Part shown: positions 10,410 through 22,689 of the stretch, one piece after another
How positions within the stretch are numbered: the first letter of the stretch is position 1
How the letters are laid out: each line of letters begins with the position of its first letter
Assembly: GCA_963921825.1 (NCBI GenBank)
Contig: OY997590.1
Span: 39,821,039 to 39,885,038 of the forward strand
Direction: 5' to 3'
From: Erodium maritimum
Taxonomy: Eukaryota; Streptophyta; Magnoliopsida; Geraniales; Geraniaceae
Length of the DNA: 64,000 nucleotides
Notes under the pieces: model-generated
The model's input: the letters and a program-made list of their open reading frames with translations, nothing else
Databases searched by the model: none
What the model was told of the DNA's origin: nothing
Position numbers and translations under genes: made by a program

Positions 10410-10911
10410 CAAGAGAGACCACATCCTTTATTAACTTTGATCATAGTGTGAAAGGAATCAGAAAACCCTTTTGGAAATCAATTCTTAATTGAAATTTGGA
10501 TAATTCATTTATTCTAAATTTATTAAAAGTTCAAAACATATTTCAAAATTCAACCAATTTAAATATGATATTAGTTCTACCAAAATTTATTATCTTAAAT
10601 ATAATTATTATATACGAATAATAATTTTAAAAAATATATACATATATTTACATATAAATATATTTTCACAATTAATTAGATATTTAAAATTCCAATTCAT
10701 TTTGGGCTTGTTCAATGTATGACCCTACAAGTTTAATATAACATTGGCAGTGGGCTTAAAATCTCCATTTAGCCCACAAGTCACAATTGGCCTCTAGCAA
10801 GACATTATGACTACCCAAAATTATATAAAGATCGACAATCCGATTCAACCTTTTACCGTTAATATCTTAATCCTTTTTTCATCGATATCTCGATCGAATA
10901 TAAGGTATATG
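10408..10911 (-). repeat. Cop1 3' LTR, distal part (truncated)
   Basis: The first 130 bp closely match 63880-64000 at the other end of Cop1 (shared CCACATCCTTTATTAACTTT and following bases), which identifies it as Cop1 LTR. It starts at the poly(A) of the preceding retrosequence and lacks roughly the first half kilobase of the LTR. It is interrupted at 10911 by Cop2. The sequence is AT-rich with no gene. Confidence 0.8.
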
Positions 10912-12599
10912 TGTTGGGTCTCGAGGTAGGGTTGGAGATGAACCAACTCGCAGCGGAAAATCAATGAAAACCAAGAGACAATTAAAACCATGAAACAACT
11001 AACAAAGAATGGATTAACAAGAGAAAAATTCAGCACTAGTTCTTACCAAAACAAGAACACCGGTTAACGAATGATTGGCTTGAGTCTCCAAGACGCCTAC
11101 GTATCCACATGGGAATCAAAGCCACGTAGTTCTTCTCTTTGAGGACTCAAGAACACAAACATGGAGGTGGAAACTAGCCAAACCCGAAATGGCCATGGAA
11201 GAGGGAGAGAAAATGTGTTTCCTATTCTTGTCTTGTGTTTGTTATGTTGAAAAAAGATGACTTAAACATAACAAAACCCATACTTGTCCAACTAAAGGCA
11301 TGGGACAAGTATGGTGTCAAGTAAGGTGTAAATAGGACAAAGTATGGCAAGACAAGATTGGGTTAGGTGGTGAATCACCAACACCTTAATCCTTGTCTTG
11401 CTTACTTAGTACTAATTAATCAAGACTTGATTAATTAGTTCCATGGGCCTTGGTTGCATGGGCCTTTCATGGGCCTCTTGAAACATGGCCCGTGGCCATT
11501 TCCAACGAGGTCCCGTGATTCGCTCATCGCCTCCATGCCTTCCATACCGGAAATGTCCAACATTATCCGACGCGATCAATCCCAAGACTCCAAGCCTTGT
11601 CTCGATCCGTAAAGTCCTATTCACTTACGGGCACATGACCCAAAACCCAGTTTTGGTCATGTCCCGAGACAACTCCCTTTTGGCCATTCTCCATAAATGT
11701 GTCAATGAGTTTCATCCTCCGGTGTGACCCTTAGGTTTATGCATGTCAATAGATCAACGTAAAATCCCATTTTACTTGATCCTATTTAAGTGGCAACTAA
11801 CGAGACTTTAGTATTGCCTGACACTACATAACGAATCGACCCTGTCGATTCTAACCTTTCCGTCGTCCCTGTCATTATCCTTTTATCTCCGATATCCTGA
11901 TTGAGATAAGGCATAGAGCCGTCATCCTTATTATTCTCAATCACCGTTCCTTGATATGTGAGATGACTGAATATATGATACCCAGTATCATGTGCATGGC
12001 CATGCTATTCTTCCAGTCACTCTCGATCAAGTGGCCGAGAACCGATATCTTTCCCATACCTTAGTATGAGGGATAAATCCCTTAGCCGTCTTTCGTGTCA
12101 CTCATGTAGCCCGTCCCCAAGCCAATCCTGGCCGTTATGGAAGCCCTGTTACGGACAACGTTAGGCTCAGGTCAAACTCAGTTGTTGACTACATAGCGAT
12201 CACAAAGACTCCTTGGTCTAAGGATACATGACAAGCTACAACACTGAATATGTTCATGACTTAATCTATGGCACATATTCAGGGCGGGTCGTCCAATATC
12301 ATGTCCCACATGATATCTATGATCAGACTCCGGAATCCCATTCCAATGACTAACAGAACGTAAGCCATAAAGAGCCATCTTTCATACTAGTCGCTTCTAG
12401 TGAAGCTTTGTTGACTAGGGACCCATCGAGTGTGATCTATCTCGATCTATGGTTCTATTCGCATGGTGGGCATAGATCAGAGCACACATCGATATATTAC
12501 TCCAACACATAAGTAATATAAAGCCGCTTTAATTTTATTGCTAACGATGATATATACATTTGGACATTTAGGATTGAACTACGGGCACTAAGACTAACA
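10912..12599 (-). repeat. Cop2 3' LTR
   Basis: The plus-strand ends are TGTTGGGTCTCG and AAGACTAACA. It is 1688 bp, almost identical to 17687-19373 and to the diverged solo LTR at 33053-34739. Short ORFs inside it recur at the same offset in all three copies and are not genes. Confidence 0.95.
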
Positions 12600-12639
12600 A
12601 TCTCCCACTTGCCCTAGTTCCAATCTAAACTCCAATATG

Positions 12640-13186
12640 TCCCCATCGACTTTACATGTCTAACATGTTCAGGCAGTGACACTGCCTTAGTCAAAGGGTT
12701 GGCTATGTTATCATCTGTTGCAATATCGGTTATCTTCACTTCACCTCAGTTCAGTATTTATCTGATGAGGTGGATACGCCGCAGTACATGTTTGGATTTG
12801 TTATGAGATCTAGGCTTTTAGCTTGCGCAATGGCCCTTGTGTTGTCGCAAAATGGATTCACCGGACTGGATGGGTTTTTAATTACACCCAGTCCTGCCAT
12901 GAATTTCCAAATCCACATAGCCTCCTTAGCTGCCTCTGCAGCATCCATGTACTTGGCCTCTGTCGTAGATTTGGCAATGGTATCTTGCTTTACGCTTTCC
13001 CAGCTAAAGCTCTGCCATTCAGCGTAAACACATATCCTGATTAACTTCTAAAGTCATCTGGATTTGTATTGGAAAACTAGCGTCTACTCATCCTTCGACG
13101 ACTAGTTCAGCATCATCTTTCCCCCGGGTTAGAATGATGTCTACTGGTACAACATAAGGCTTACGAGACGTCTGGTCTCATACATG
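12640..13186 (-). pseudogene. Cop2 RNase H (degraded)
   Basis: The frame 12751-12948 shows MDAAEAAKEAMWIWKFMAGL and PFCDNTRAIAQAK, the second half of a copia RNase H including the Asp in CDNT. Upstream RNase H sequence (to about 13186) is present but frame-broken. The usual C-terminal tail is scrambled below 12750. Confidence 0.8.
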
Positions 13187-13990
13187 TCATGGCATATATG
13201 ATCGATCCTGCCCCCAGGCGCATAGGATTCTCATCATCCTTTTCAGCTCATCAGGTGTCTTAGGACACTGAGTCTTGCTGAGATGAATGCCATGACTAGT
13301 GGGTAAGAGTCCTTTCTTTGAATCGAGCATTAAGAACCTACTCAATGCCTTGTTCACATAGGTTCCCTGACTTAAATCCAAGACCCTCTTGGTGCGATCT
13401 CTACATATCTTAATTCTTAAGATATGAGAAGCATCACCTAAGTCCTTTATTGAAAAACACTTCCTCAACCAAGCTTTAATCTCGTGCAAGGTTGGGATGT
13501 CGTTTTCAATGAGAACCAGAAAGGTAATATTGCTCCCACTAGCCTTCTTATAAACGCAAGATTCATCCTCGTTCTTGATTAAGCCAAATCCAATTACAGC
13601 TTCATCAAAACGAAGGATCCAACTCCGAGAAGTTCGTTTCAATCCAGAAATGGATTTCAACAACTTATAAATCTTTCCTTTATTCTTCGGATCGTCAAAA
13701 CCTTTGGGCCGAGACATACAAACGTACTCAGTCAAATTTCCATTTAGGAAAGCGGTTTTGACATCCACTTGCCATATCTCGTAATTATGATACGCAGTTA
13801 TGTCAAGAAGAATTTGGATCGATTTTGACCATAGCCACTAAGGAGAAGGTTTCCTCATAGTCAATCCATTGGATCTGCCTATAACCTTTCGCCACCAGTT
13901 GAGCTTTGTAGGTCAGAGGGTTGCCGTCCATGTCCATCTTCACCTTGAAGATCCATTTGCATCCGATGGTCCTCACACCATTGATGGGAT
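13187..13990 (-). pseudogene. Cop2 reverse transcriptase lacking its YVDD box
   Basis: Copia RT wording is clear: MDVKTAFLNGNL (motif A Asp), KLLKSISGLKRTSRSW, CFSIKDLGDASHILRIKI. At the catalytic box the frame runs FLVLIENDIPTLHEIKAWL. In related elements a YVDD-containing segment stands between FLVL and the NDIP stretch, so about eight residues including both catalytic Asp residues have been lost in frame. Sequence 13769-13990 holds the RT N-terminal wording (KAQLVAKGY, YEETFS) with stops. The protein would be catalytically dead even if translated. Confidence 0.85.
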
Positions 13991-14056
13991 CAACCGGTTC
14001 CTAGACTCGGTTGTCCGACATGGATTGCATTTCCTCCCTCATGGCTCCCAGCCATA

Positions 14057-14710
14057 ACTCGGAGTCGGGCCCATCCACGACTTCTTGAAAGGTGGCTAGA
14101 TCATCGTGATCCACCATGACTTCATTGTCACCTCCGGATACCATATCTTGGAGGTGGAAGATTGACCCTTTCAAATCGCCTTGGACCTTCCGGAATTGTA
14201 ACAGGAATTGGTTCTCACTCTACGACAATCTCTGGCTCCTTTCTACTGGGTTGCCAATTGGTTTAGACAGATCTGTACCATCCTGAATTTCTTCGAGATG
14301 CACAGTCCTCCCAATGACGTCTTTGGAAACAAAACTTCTTTTCCATAAAGACCCCACCCCAAGCGACGAACACCATGTTCTCACTGGGATTGTAGAAATA
14401 GTATCCCCTTGTTGCTTTGGGATACCACACGAAGGTGCATATCTCAGATTTTGGTTCGAGCTTAGTCGAAACCAAATGTTTCACATAAGCCTCGCAACCA
14501 CAAATCTTTAGGAAGGACAAAGCGGGCATCATCCCGTACCATTTTTAAAATGGTGTCCCTTCCACACCATTCGTCGAAGCCCGATTCACTATGAATGCGG
14601 TCGTCTCTAGAGCAAAACCCCTAAAAGAGATTGGGAGATCAGTCCAACTAATCATGGAACAGACCATTGTCTAACAATGTCCGATTTCTCCGTTTGGCTA
14701 CACCTTTCAA
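14057..14710 (-). pseudogene. Cop2 integrase C-terminus and integrase-RT linker (degraded)
   Basis: The frame 14263-14532 contains LKICGCEAYVKHL, TFVWYPKATRGYYFYNP and FVAWGGVFMEKKF. These match the conserved copia integrase C-terminal stretch that normally reads like F-G-C-x-A-Y-V and F-V-G-Y-P-x-x-x-x-G-Y. The rest is the variable, unconserved linker with stops. Confidence 0.75.
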
Positions 14711-15427
14711 CTACAGTGACCTAGGAGGAGTCCATTCCAAAAGGATCCCATTCTCTTTTAGATGATCTAATAACTCTGTGGTCAAGTATTTTCCACCTCG
14801 ATCCAATCGAAGTGCCTCAATACCTTTGTCGAGCTGGTTTTCTACTATAGTCTTAAACTCTTTGAATTTATCAAAAGCTTCAGACTTATGTCTCATCGAA
14901 TAGACATAACCATATTTACTGTAATCATCAGTAAATGTGATAAAGTAGCTAAAACCCCTCCTGGCAAGTGAACTTATTGGTCTACACACATTCGAGTGTA
15001 TCAGCCCCAATAATTCACCCGCCCTTTCATCGCGATCGATAAAGGGTACTTTAGTCATTTTGCCCATCAAACAAACCTTGCACCTATCGATCGAATGGAA
15101 TTCGAATGAACCTGAAAGCCCGCACTTCTGAAGTGCTGATAGGCGCTTCTTGTTTATGCGACCCAAATGACAGTACCATAACAGAGTTAGGTTTAAATCG
15201 TTGGATTTAGACCTCTTGGTATTAACGGAATATATAGAACTTGAGGCATTGTTACCCATATCTAATATGTACAATCCTCCAACCATGTCAGTACTGGTAT
15301 AAAACATATCATTGCATAGAACATTGAAAACTCCATTTCCAATATTAACATTATATCCTTCCTTGTCAAACACGGATACAGATATAATATTCCTACTAAA
15401 AGTAGGTATGCAATATACATTATACAA
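14711..15427 (-). pseudogene. Cop2 GAG-pre-integrase and integrase core
   Basis: The frame carries RNIISVSVFDKEGYNV, the HHCC domain (WYCHLGRINKKRL, CKVCLMGKM), and the core. The first catalytic position reads HSNVCRP where copia elements have HSD, so Asp is replaced by Asn. The second block reads RLDRGGKYL. The frame is lost at TPPRSL, close to where the catalytic Glu block should follow. The zinc-domain residues otherwise look intact. Confidence 0.85.
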
Positions 15428-15956
15428 TACTAAGACAAGGCCTCTTGGCTAAGCAAGACTCATGGATCCTACAGCAGTTGCCACAACTCTGAGGTCCATT
15501 TCGTGCTTTCCAAATCTCTCCTACTTTCAGCCACCATATATTAGTGCATGTGTGAGATTCAGTCATGGTATCTAATACCCATGAATCTTTGGAAGTAGAG
15601 AGATGTAGCTCTATAGAGTTAATACCGAATGAAGGCACGATCCCACCGCCCTTCCTTAGATCATCCAGGTTTCCTGATGAAGGCGCAGTCCTACTGCCCT
15701 TCTTCAGATCATCCAGGCTATTTGATGAAGGCGCAGTCTCACTGCCCTTCTTCAGATCAGCCGTGAACTTCCTGTAATCCCGGTTCCAATGACCAGGCTG
15801 TTGGCAGTAGAAGCAGACATTCTCAGGTGTCTCATCTTTCCTGCCAAGTGCGCATGGGCCCAGCCCTTGCCACTTCCAATTCCCTTGTTGACCATCAGAA
15901 TATCCTTGGATCCCAGATCCCTGAGATATTCTTCTCAGCAGCTGATGACACTTCAT
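15420..15956 (-). pseudogene. Cop2 zinc knuckle and protease (inactivated)
   Basis: The gag zinc knuckle reads CFYCQQPGHWNRDY: the fourth ligand, normally Cys, is Tyr. The protease active site reads WVLDTMTESHTCTN where copia elements have a D-S/T-G triplet, so the Gly is gone. Between them lie three 16-residue repeats (DLKKGSETAPSSNSLD and variants). The frame then runs out of register into the integrase frame. Confidence 0.85.
15627..15770. repeat. 48-bp in-frame repeat, three copies
   Basis: ATGAAGGC recurs at 15629, 15677 and 15725 with a 48-bp period. On the minus strand each unit encodes 16 residues of the form DLKKGSxTAPSS. It sits between the zinc knuckle and protease. Confidence 0.9.
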
Positions 15957-16128
15957 GTAACTCTAATATGGTCTTAGAGACAGCCTTGTCAAGGACATAT
16001 TCTTTGCGTTCAGACTTGAGGACTATCCTCAAAATTCTGTACCAGTCCAAATAGTTTGTCCCATTTAGCTTGACCCTGTCAAGAATGGTTTTTAATGACA
16101 AACTATTAATGTTCGCTGAATTTGCCAT
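15895..16128 (-). pseudogene. Cop2 gag, internally deleted
   Basis: It starts MANSANINSLSLKTILDRVK, then NGTNYLDWYRILRIVLKSE, the copia gag N-terminus. At about residue 52 it jumps from VLDKAVSK to TILELHEVSSAAEKN, which belongs near the C-terminal end of gag just before the knuckle. Most of gag, on the order of 200 residues by comparison with similar elements, is missing. The start is chosen because it is the first ATG after the leader and gives the conserved N-terminus. Confidence 0.8.
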
Positions 16129-17672
16129 TTGATCTACAACAGATAAAATTCAATCAGTAAACTGAATAAATTTTATGAAGATCAAGCTTAAACACCAACA
16201 ATCAATTCTAAACCTTTAGAATCTGAAACCAAGATCCTTGATTCACTCGATTAAGCTGAACTAATGCTCACCACTTAATCGAGCTATGTAGGTAGGACTC
16301 CATCCAATCACATCCAATGTGACTCCTGGCTAGGGTATGTACTTATGTACACGACTTACCCTATCTGTTACCCTAGCTCAACCTCAGGCTGAGAATCGTA
16401 GTCGGGTCCACCAATTTTCAACTATGGCTCGTCACTATGTAGGTGCTCCGCTAATGCGCACGACACCCACATATGTCGTCCAAACCTACTACCCCTCTTT
16501 CCCATGGATGCTCCGCTAATGCGCACGACACCCATAGGACGGGGAGGTAGTAAGGTGTTGATAATTGGGAGGTATCGGACATGACCCGCTTTTACTTGTC
16601 CGGTTGTGTTTAAAACTTTGGCACATCCTAGATGCGATGAGCACATCAACTACATTCCAAATGCAATGATGCCTCAAATTACATCCAATGTAATTCTTCC
16701 TTTGAACCCGTCAACTACATCCAATGCAATGACGGTTCTAAGGGTTCACACGCAAGGATTAAAATTCCAATTTTATCTTTGCATGTGAGGTGATATGCTC
16801 GGTAAATAAAGTTAAGCATGCAATTCTAAAACACATAGAATTAATCATGCATAAACTAAACCAAGCATAAAGCGATAAATGTGCACATAATAGCCCCCTA
16901 AACTAACTCCCACTAGCTTCTTGAGCTCCACCATCTCCAAGCCGATGCCAACACCCGAAAAGCCACCAAATGACCTTTTCGCCCTTTCTTCGTGTTGAGT
17001 AAAAAAATACAATTTAATACACGACTCGCAGGTCGGGAATAAATAAATATTACAAACAAGTGGTTCGACGACCACACCTTGAAAGAATAATTACACGCTA
17101 ACACTAACGGCTCGCAGGCCGTGAAAAGCGATAAATAATTAAATCGAGCTCGGGGCTATTATGTACACCATGCCAACATCACATCACACATCGTGTTATC
17201 AAACAAGCATGTTATCAAACATCATGTGATTTTCCGGTTTTAATTAATAGCCAAGTTTCGAAATTTTTTGATGCTCGGTTTATCGAAACCGTTCAAAAAT
17301 GAAACTTTTGAACATTTGATCTTCGAGTTCATCATGACGGTTCCAAACTCGTCATAACTAACAAAACGGTTTAGCCTTGGCATATCAACCATCCAATGGT
17401 CATGCTTGGCCTAGCTCCGTCCAACGGAGCCCCGTTCGGTCCCGGTTTCGGCTCCCCGAGAGTCCAGCTCCCGAGACCCGAAAAATCAAATTTTTTTCAA
17501 AATTTCCAGATTTGAAATAATTTTCAAAAATTCATTTTACATGCATTAAATCCATGAACAAGAATTTAAAACATGTTATCAAACAATTTAGCAAAACAAC
17601 ATGCCAAAAAACGAAACTTTCAACCAAAACCGAAACTTTGAACACCGTCTTGTGAATCCCGAAGGTAGCACG
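16129..17672 (-). other. Cop2 5' leader
   Basis: Non-coding leader between PBS and gag. It contains a partial duplication (TGCTCCGCTAATGCGCACGA twice, near 16442 and 16508). The 3' part is AT-rich and includes two GCAGGTCG/GCAGGCCG-type blocks, also seen in the Cop1 leader. No gene seen. Confidence 0.8.
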
Positions 17673-17685
17673 GCTCTGATACCAC
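17673..17685 (-). other. Cop2 primer-binding site
   Basis: The minus strand reads TGGTATCAGAGCC, matching initiator-Met tRNA, one base from the LTR end at 17687. Confidence 0.9.
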
Positions 17686-17686
17686 T

Positions 17687-19373
17687 GTTGGGTCTCGAGG
17701 TAGGGTTGGAGATGAACCAACTCGCAGCGGAAAATCAATGAAAACCAAGAGACAATTAAAACCATGAAACAACTAACAAAGAATGGATTAACAAGAGAAA
17801 AATTCAGCACTAGTTCTTACCAAAACAAGAACACCGGTTAACGAATGATTGGCTTGAGTCTCCAAGACGCCTACGTATCCACATGGGAATCAAAGCCACG
17901 TAGTTCTTCTCTTTGAGGACTCAAGAACACAAACATGGAGGTGGAAACTAGCCAAACCCGAAATGGCCATGGAAGAGGGAGAGAAAATGTGTTTCCTATT
18001 CTTGTCTTGTGTTTGTTATGTTGAAAAAAGATGACTTAAACATAACAAAACCCATACTTGTCCAACTAAAGGCATGGGACAAGTATGGTGTCAAGTAAGG
18101 TGTAAATAGGACAAAGTATGGCAAGACAAGATTGGGTTAGGTGGTGAATCACCAACACCTTAATCCTTGTCTTGCTTACTTAGTACTAATTAATCAAGAC
18201 TTGATTAATTAGTTCCATGGGCCTTGGTTGCATGGGCCTTTCATGGGCCTCTTGAAACATGGCCCGTGGCCATTTCCAACGAGGTCCCGTGATTCGCTCA
18301 TCGCCTCCATGCCTTCCATACCGGAAATGTCCAACATTATCCGACGCGATCAATCCCAAGACTCCAAGCCTTGTCTCGATCCGTAAAGTCCTATTCACTT
18401 ACGGGCACATGACCCAAAACCCAGTTTTGGTCATGTCCCGAGACAACTCCCTTTTGGCCATTCTCCATAAATGTGTCAATGAGTTTCATCCTCCGGTGTG
18501 ACCCTTAGGTTTATGCATGTCAATAGATCAACGTAAAATCCCATTTTACTTGATCCTATTTAAGTGGCAACTAACGAGACTTTAGTATTGCCTGACACTA
18601 CATAACGAATCGACCCTGTCGATTCTAACCTTTCCGTCGTCCCTGTCATTATCCTTTTATCTCCGATATCCTGATTGAGATAAGGCATAGAGCCGTCATC
18701 CTTATTATTCTCAATCACCGTTCCTTGATATGTGAGATGACTGAATATATGATACCCAGTATCATGTGCATGGCCATGCTATTCTTCCAGTCACTCTCGA
18801 TCAAGTGGCCGAGAACCGATATCTTTCCCATACCTTAGTATGAGGGATAAATCCCTTAGCCGTCTTTCGTGTCACTCATGTAGCCCGTCCCCAAGCCAAT
18901 CCTGGCCGTTATGGAAGCCCTGTTACGGACAACGTTAGGCTCAGGTCAAACTCAGTTGTTGACTACATAGCGATCACAAAGACTCCTTGGTCTAAGGATA
19001 CATGACAAGCTACAACACTGAATATGTTCATGACTTAATCTATGGCACATATTCAGGGCGGGTCGTCCAATATCATGTCCCACATGATATCTATGATCAG
19101 ACTCCGGAATCCCATTCCAATGACTAACAGAACGTAAGCCATAAAGAGCCATCTTTCATACTAGTCGCTTCTAGTGAAGCTTTGTTGACTAGGGACCCAT
19201 CGAGTGTGATCTATCTCGATCTATGGTTCTATTCGCATGGTGGGCATAGATCAGAGCACACATCGATATATTACTCCAACACATAAGTAATATAAAGCCG
19301 CTTTAATTTTATTGCTAACGATGATATATACATTTGGACATTTAGGATTGAACTACGGGCACTAAGACTAACA
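17687..19373 (-). repeat. Cop2 5' LTR
   Basis: 1687 bp with TGTTGGG and CTAACA ends. It is one base shorter than its partner at 10912-12599. Confidence 0.95.
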
Positions 19374-19378
19374 ATATG

Positions 19379-20031
19379 ATCATCATCCTTATTTTATTCG
19401 ATCGTTAGTTTCTTGATCTTAAGTAGAATGTAAGTGATAACTCATTATCGATTCGCATGGCCATGCATTTCTGCAATCTCACTTATCAAGGTGCCCAAAC
19501 GATATCTCTCATATTTACATGAGTGAAAAATCCCTTATCAGTCGCTCACATTCCTCACACAGACAATTATGTATTCAATAACAATCTTTATTGTTTCTCG
19601 GTTAAAGACAACGTTGAAATGCGTCAAGGCACACAACCACCTATGTAGAAATCCATGACGACTATAAGGTTAAAGCACTTAAGTCATATTACGGTACTGA
19701 GAAATACTCATGACAATTCCTATGTAGTATTCTCACAGTGGGTCATCCAATACCATTTTCCTAAATGGCATATATGATTTGACTTCATATCCAATATGAA
19801 TGATCAGGCCAACATCATACTAGTCTTAGTATATCGGTAAGAGCAGGGATCATTGGAATAATACTCTTTTTCTTCTAAGAGTTTTACTATCAAGTCACGT
19901 ACTTGATGGTCTTAGAAAGAGTCGATTATTCACACAATTAACATTTAAAAAAATGATAATGAAAGTGCCAATGTATTAATAAATGATAATGTCATACATG
20001 AAAAGATTGGCCTAGGGCAAAAAACTAACAG
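19379..20031 (-). repeat. Cop1 3' LTR, proximal part
   Basis: It resumes after the Cop2 TSD and ends in AAAAAACTAACA. It is followed at 20032-20041 by a copia PPT (minus strand AAGTGGGAAA). General wording is shared with Cop2-type LTRs but diverged. No gene lies inside it. Confidence 0.8.
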
Positions 20032-20091
20032 TTTCCCACTTGCACTAGGTCCAATACACATTACAAGTAATGCCAATAGATTTAACAGGAC
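20032..20091 (-). other. Cop1 polypurine tract and 3' untranslated end
   Basis: The CCCACTTGCACTAGGTCCAA block matches the equivalent Cop2 position (12602-12621). It is interrupted at 20091 by Ath1; the same Cop1 region continues at about 31879. Confidence 0.75.
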
Positions 20092-22000
20092 TGATGCGGG
20101 TGCATTTTAACATGTAAAATGGCCACACTATATCGAGTTATATAGGCTTTTGGACCCGATTTTCTATCATATATTTAGATTTAGCATGAATAATTGTTGT
20201 TCTCTGTGTGTTTGGTGTTTCGATGGAAAACCGATACATTTTGGGTGTTTCGTGCAAGTGGATCGTTAAGAGGGTCGATTTTGTTCGCTTCGAAATATAT
20301 TCATGACTGGTCTTGTTTTGTATAAAAGAGGAATTTTTTTTGGCGCAAGAGCGAGATCAATCAGAGTCCAAATGAAGCCGGAGCGAGCAAAATAGCTGAA
20401 AAGTAGCAAAAATGGAGTAGCCCATTAGAGTCCGCCATGTGGCGCCGTAAGCCCAGAAGCCTCTCCTCTGCGCAACAGCTGGCGCCGACGCATCCTTCTC
20501 ATGCCGACGCATGTCCAGCTGCCAGCTGCCAGATTTCCAGGATGCGCCACGTGGCGCCGCCACCAGCTGCCTCTCCTCTCCTATTGCCACCTGGCATGCC
20601 CAACCGTCCTTGGTCCTCGTGCCGACACCGGTCCCAGCTCAGTCTTCTCCCCTTTTCCGCGACACCTGTCCCCTTTCAGCTACCCTCTCATCTGTTGACA
20701 CGTGCTAGGGTAACCTGCTCTCCTCATTCAATTGCACAGCCGCAACTGAGTATAGGCAGCTTCTTCAAAAGTTTTTGGGGTTTTTTACAGAGAGGAGAAG
20801 GGAAGCCGAACAGGAACAGGGAGAGGGTCTTAGCATTAATATTTTTTTTTATTTTTTTTTTCTACACACAAACAAAGATATATACACTCTTGATACTTAA
20901 TTTCAGGGGAGATTTTTACAAAGCATTGTTTATTTTCTGAATTTATTGGAGAGATTCATTCGTTGCGGACACAAGGTGGAGCTTCATTGGATTAGAGAGG
21001 GATTTGAGCCAAGGGTATCATTATTCTTGGAGAAAATCCATCTTTAGAAGAGCTTATTTGTGCTTATACTCTTGGGATTGTTGGCATCACAAGAGGATCA
21101 AGGCTAGGGTTTGGAAGAATGGGAAGAGCAACCATTTTGTCAATTTATTTGTGGTGATTGTATCTAAATTTTCTCTCTAAATCTCATTATGAAATCATTT
21201 ACTTGTTGGTCCATCTCTATGTCATTGATTATCATGAACAACTAAACCCTCAATTTCTAGGGTTTTGGGGGATAAGAGTAGGGATTCTCATATTTTGAAT
21301 GCTTTAAATTGTTCTGATTGTTGAGTTGTTTTAGTGTTTACGATCGATTTGTGCTTAATGCTTTATCTCCCGGGTAGGCTTGATAATTGCTTTGAATTAG
21401 AATTTAACGCTTGAAAAAGGAGAATTCTAATTGGTCTAAAGTCGAGCATAAATTGGATTTAAACCCTAGCTAGAACTAGCGGGGTTAATACAATTGCAAT
21501 AGCTATAGATTTGGTTGGTCGAAAGTTAGAAGTTGTCATAGAGCTTAACGCTTTGGGTCTTCCTATATCGGGAGTCGAAAGAACTCGGTGGTTAGATTCC
21601 ATTAGGGTTCGAATCGTTCGAATGAAGTTAGGTATAGAGTCGAGATGACTCGTTGCCTCTAAATCAAGTCTTTATCTCAACGATCGAGTATATTCAACTT
21701 TATGGAATGAACTCTATGAACCTGATATCCTAGATTTTTCATCATTTGATTCAAGAAGTTAAAAATTCTCGGTTTTGTGCTACGAGTGCTCTACTCGATT
21801 TTCGTTACTTGTTAGTTTATTTTTTTAAGCATAAAAGACAACTTTTATAGAAATGGCTTAGCTACAAGCTTTAAATAGTGAGTGTTTGTTGATTGTTCCT
21901 TTGGGCTCGATATTCCGGACTTCAAATCCGATTACAACTTGACGGTCGGTGCACTAGTCGTGCTCAAGTTTGCGCTTAAACCCGCAGGGCGTCAAGTTTA
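20092..22000 (+). repeat. Ath1 5' LTR
   Basis: Starts TGATGCGGGTGC and is about 1.9 kb, closely matching 29953-31878 throughout. The exact 3' border is uncertain by a few bases because identity runs through GTCAAGTTTAATG. ORFs across it (for example 20437-20940) are proline/serine-rich chance frames also seen in the other LTR. Confidence 0.85.
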
Positions 22001-22001
22001 A

Positions 22002-22019
22002 TGGCGCCGTTTCCAGGGA
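22002..22019 (+). other. Ath1 primer-binding site (tRNA-Asp type)
   Basis: TGGCGCCGTTTCCAGGGA differs at two positions from the PBS usual in Athila elements, which is complementary to tRNA-Asp. Confidence 0.7.
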
Positions 22020-22088
22020 GCAATTAGGCAACCCTTTCATTTACTTATTCGTCTTTTAAATTTGTGTTTTCGGTTCTAATCTCATCTT

Positions 22089-22577
22089 GTGTTTGGATTT
22101 GAAGGTTTTATGCTGACAAGATCCAAATCTTCTACAAGTGAACTGCTCAGTGAGAAAGAGTTAAGAGAAGCAGAGTTTAGATTCAGAGCATCAAGGAAAG
22201 CTGCTAAGGAAGCTAAAGAATTGCATAATATGGAAGACCCACTGGGATTTGTTGAAGATGGGCGGATTGCAAATGTAGGTCGACATGCTAATCAGCAAGA
22301 AAGACCACAAAGACTCTTGTGTGAGTTCGGTGCACCGCAAACCAACATATTACATTCGAGCATTCGGGCACCAGCGATCACAACTCACCAGTTTGAGATT
22401 AAGACTTCAGTGATCTCACTGCTTTAGCAATCTACATTTAGTGGGAACACCTCTACATGTCCAGACCCGTCATTGCACCTGACCAGGTTTCTTGAAATAT
22501 GTTCCACATTTAGGTACAATGGTGTGTCTGATGATGCTATCAGATTAAGGTTATTCCCGTTCTCCTTATCAGGTGAA
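22089..22577 (+). pseudogene. Ath1 gag N-terminal half (stop codon, LINE insertion)
   Basis: The frame starts near 22089; MLTRSKSSTSELLSEKELRE is probably the real N-terminus (Met at 22110). It continues through DPLGFVEDGRI and FEIKTSVISLL to an in-frame TAG at 22425-22427. It then carries on in the same frame with LHLTRFLEICSTFRYNGVSD and RLRLFPFSLSGEA, the conserved Athila gag core. The TAG is therefore a single nonsense change rather than the real end. The frame is then cut by the poly(T) of the inserted LINE at about 22578. Gag would form the particle shell. Confidence 0.85.
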
Positions 22578-22689
22578 GCTTTTTTTTTATCAGCAAAAAA
22601 AAACGATTTTAATGAAAAAAGCAAGAAGAAAGGTACAAGGCTGCCACAGGGGCTTGAAGCGCTAAGAGGAAAAAACAAGCAACCAAAAA

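Larger units (their letters stand above)
10907..19378 (-). mobile_element. Cop2: complete Ty1/copia element with 5-bp TSD
   Basis: LTRs lie at 10912-12599 and 17687-19373, flanked by perfect 5-bp duplications ATATG at 10907-10911 and 19374-19378. A PPT (minus strand AAGTGGGAGA) precedes the 3' LTR, and the PBS at 17673-17685 precedes the 5' LTR. The gag-protease-integrase-RT-RNase H order is copia. By eye the LTRs match almost perfectly; the one difference I found is a 1-bp indel near 10925/17700. The polyprotein is nevertheless broken in every domain. It inserted into the Cop1 LTR. Confidence 0.95.

Noticed and set aside
20437-20940. 167-residue ORF and its copy at 30141-30752
   Set aside because: Both lie at the same offset in the two Ath1 LTRs and have no recognisable domain, so they are LTR sequence.
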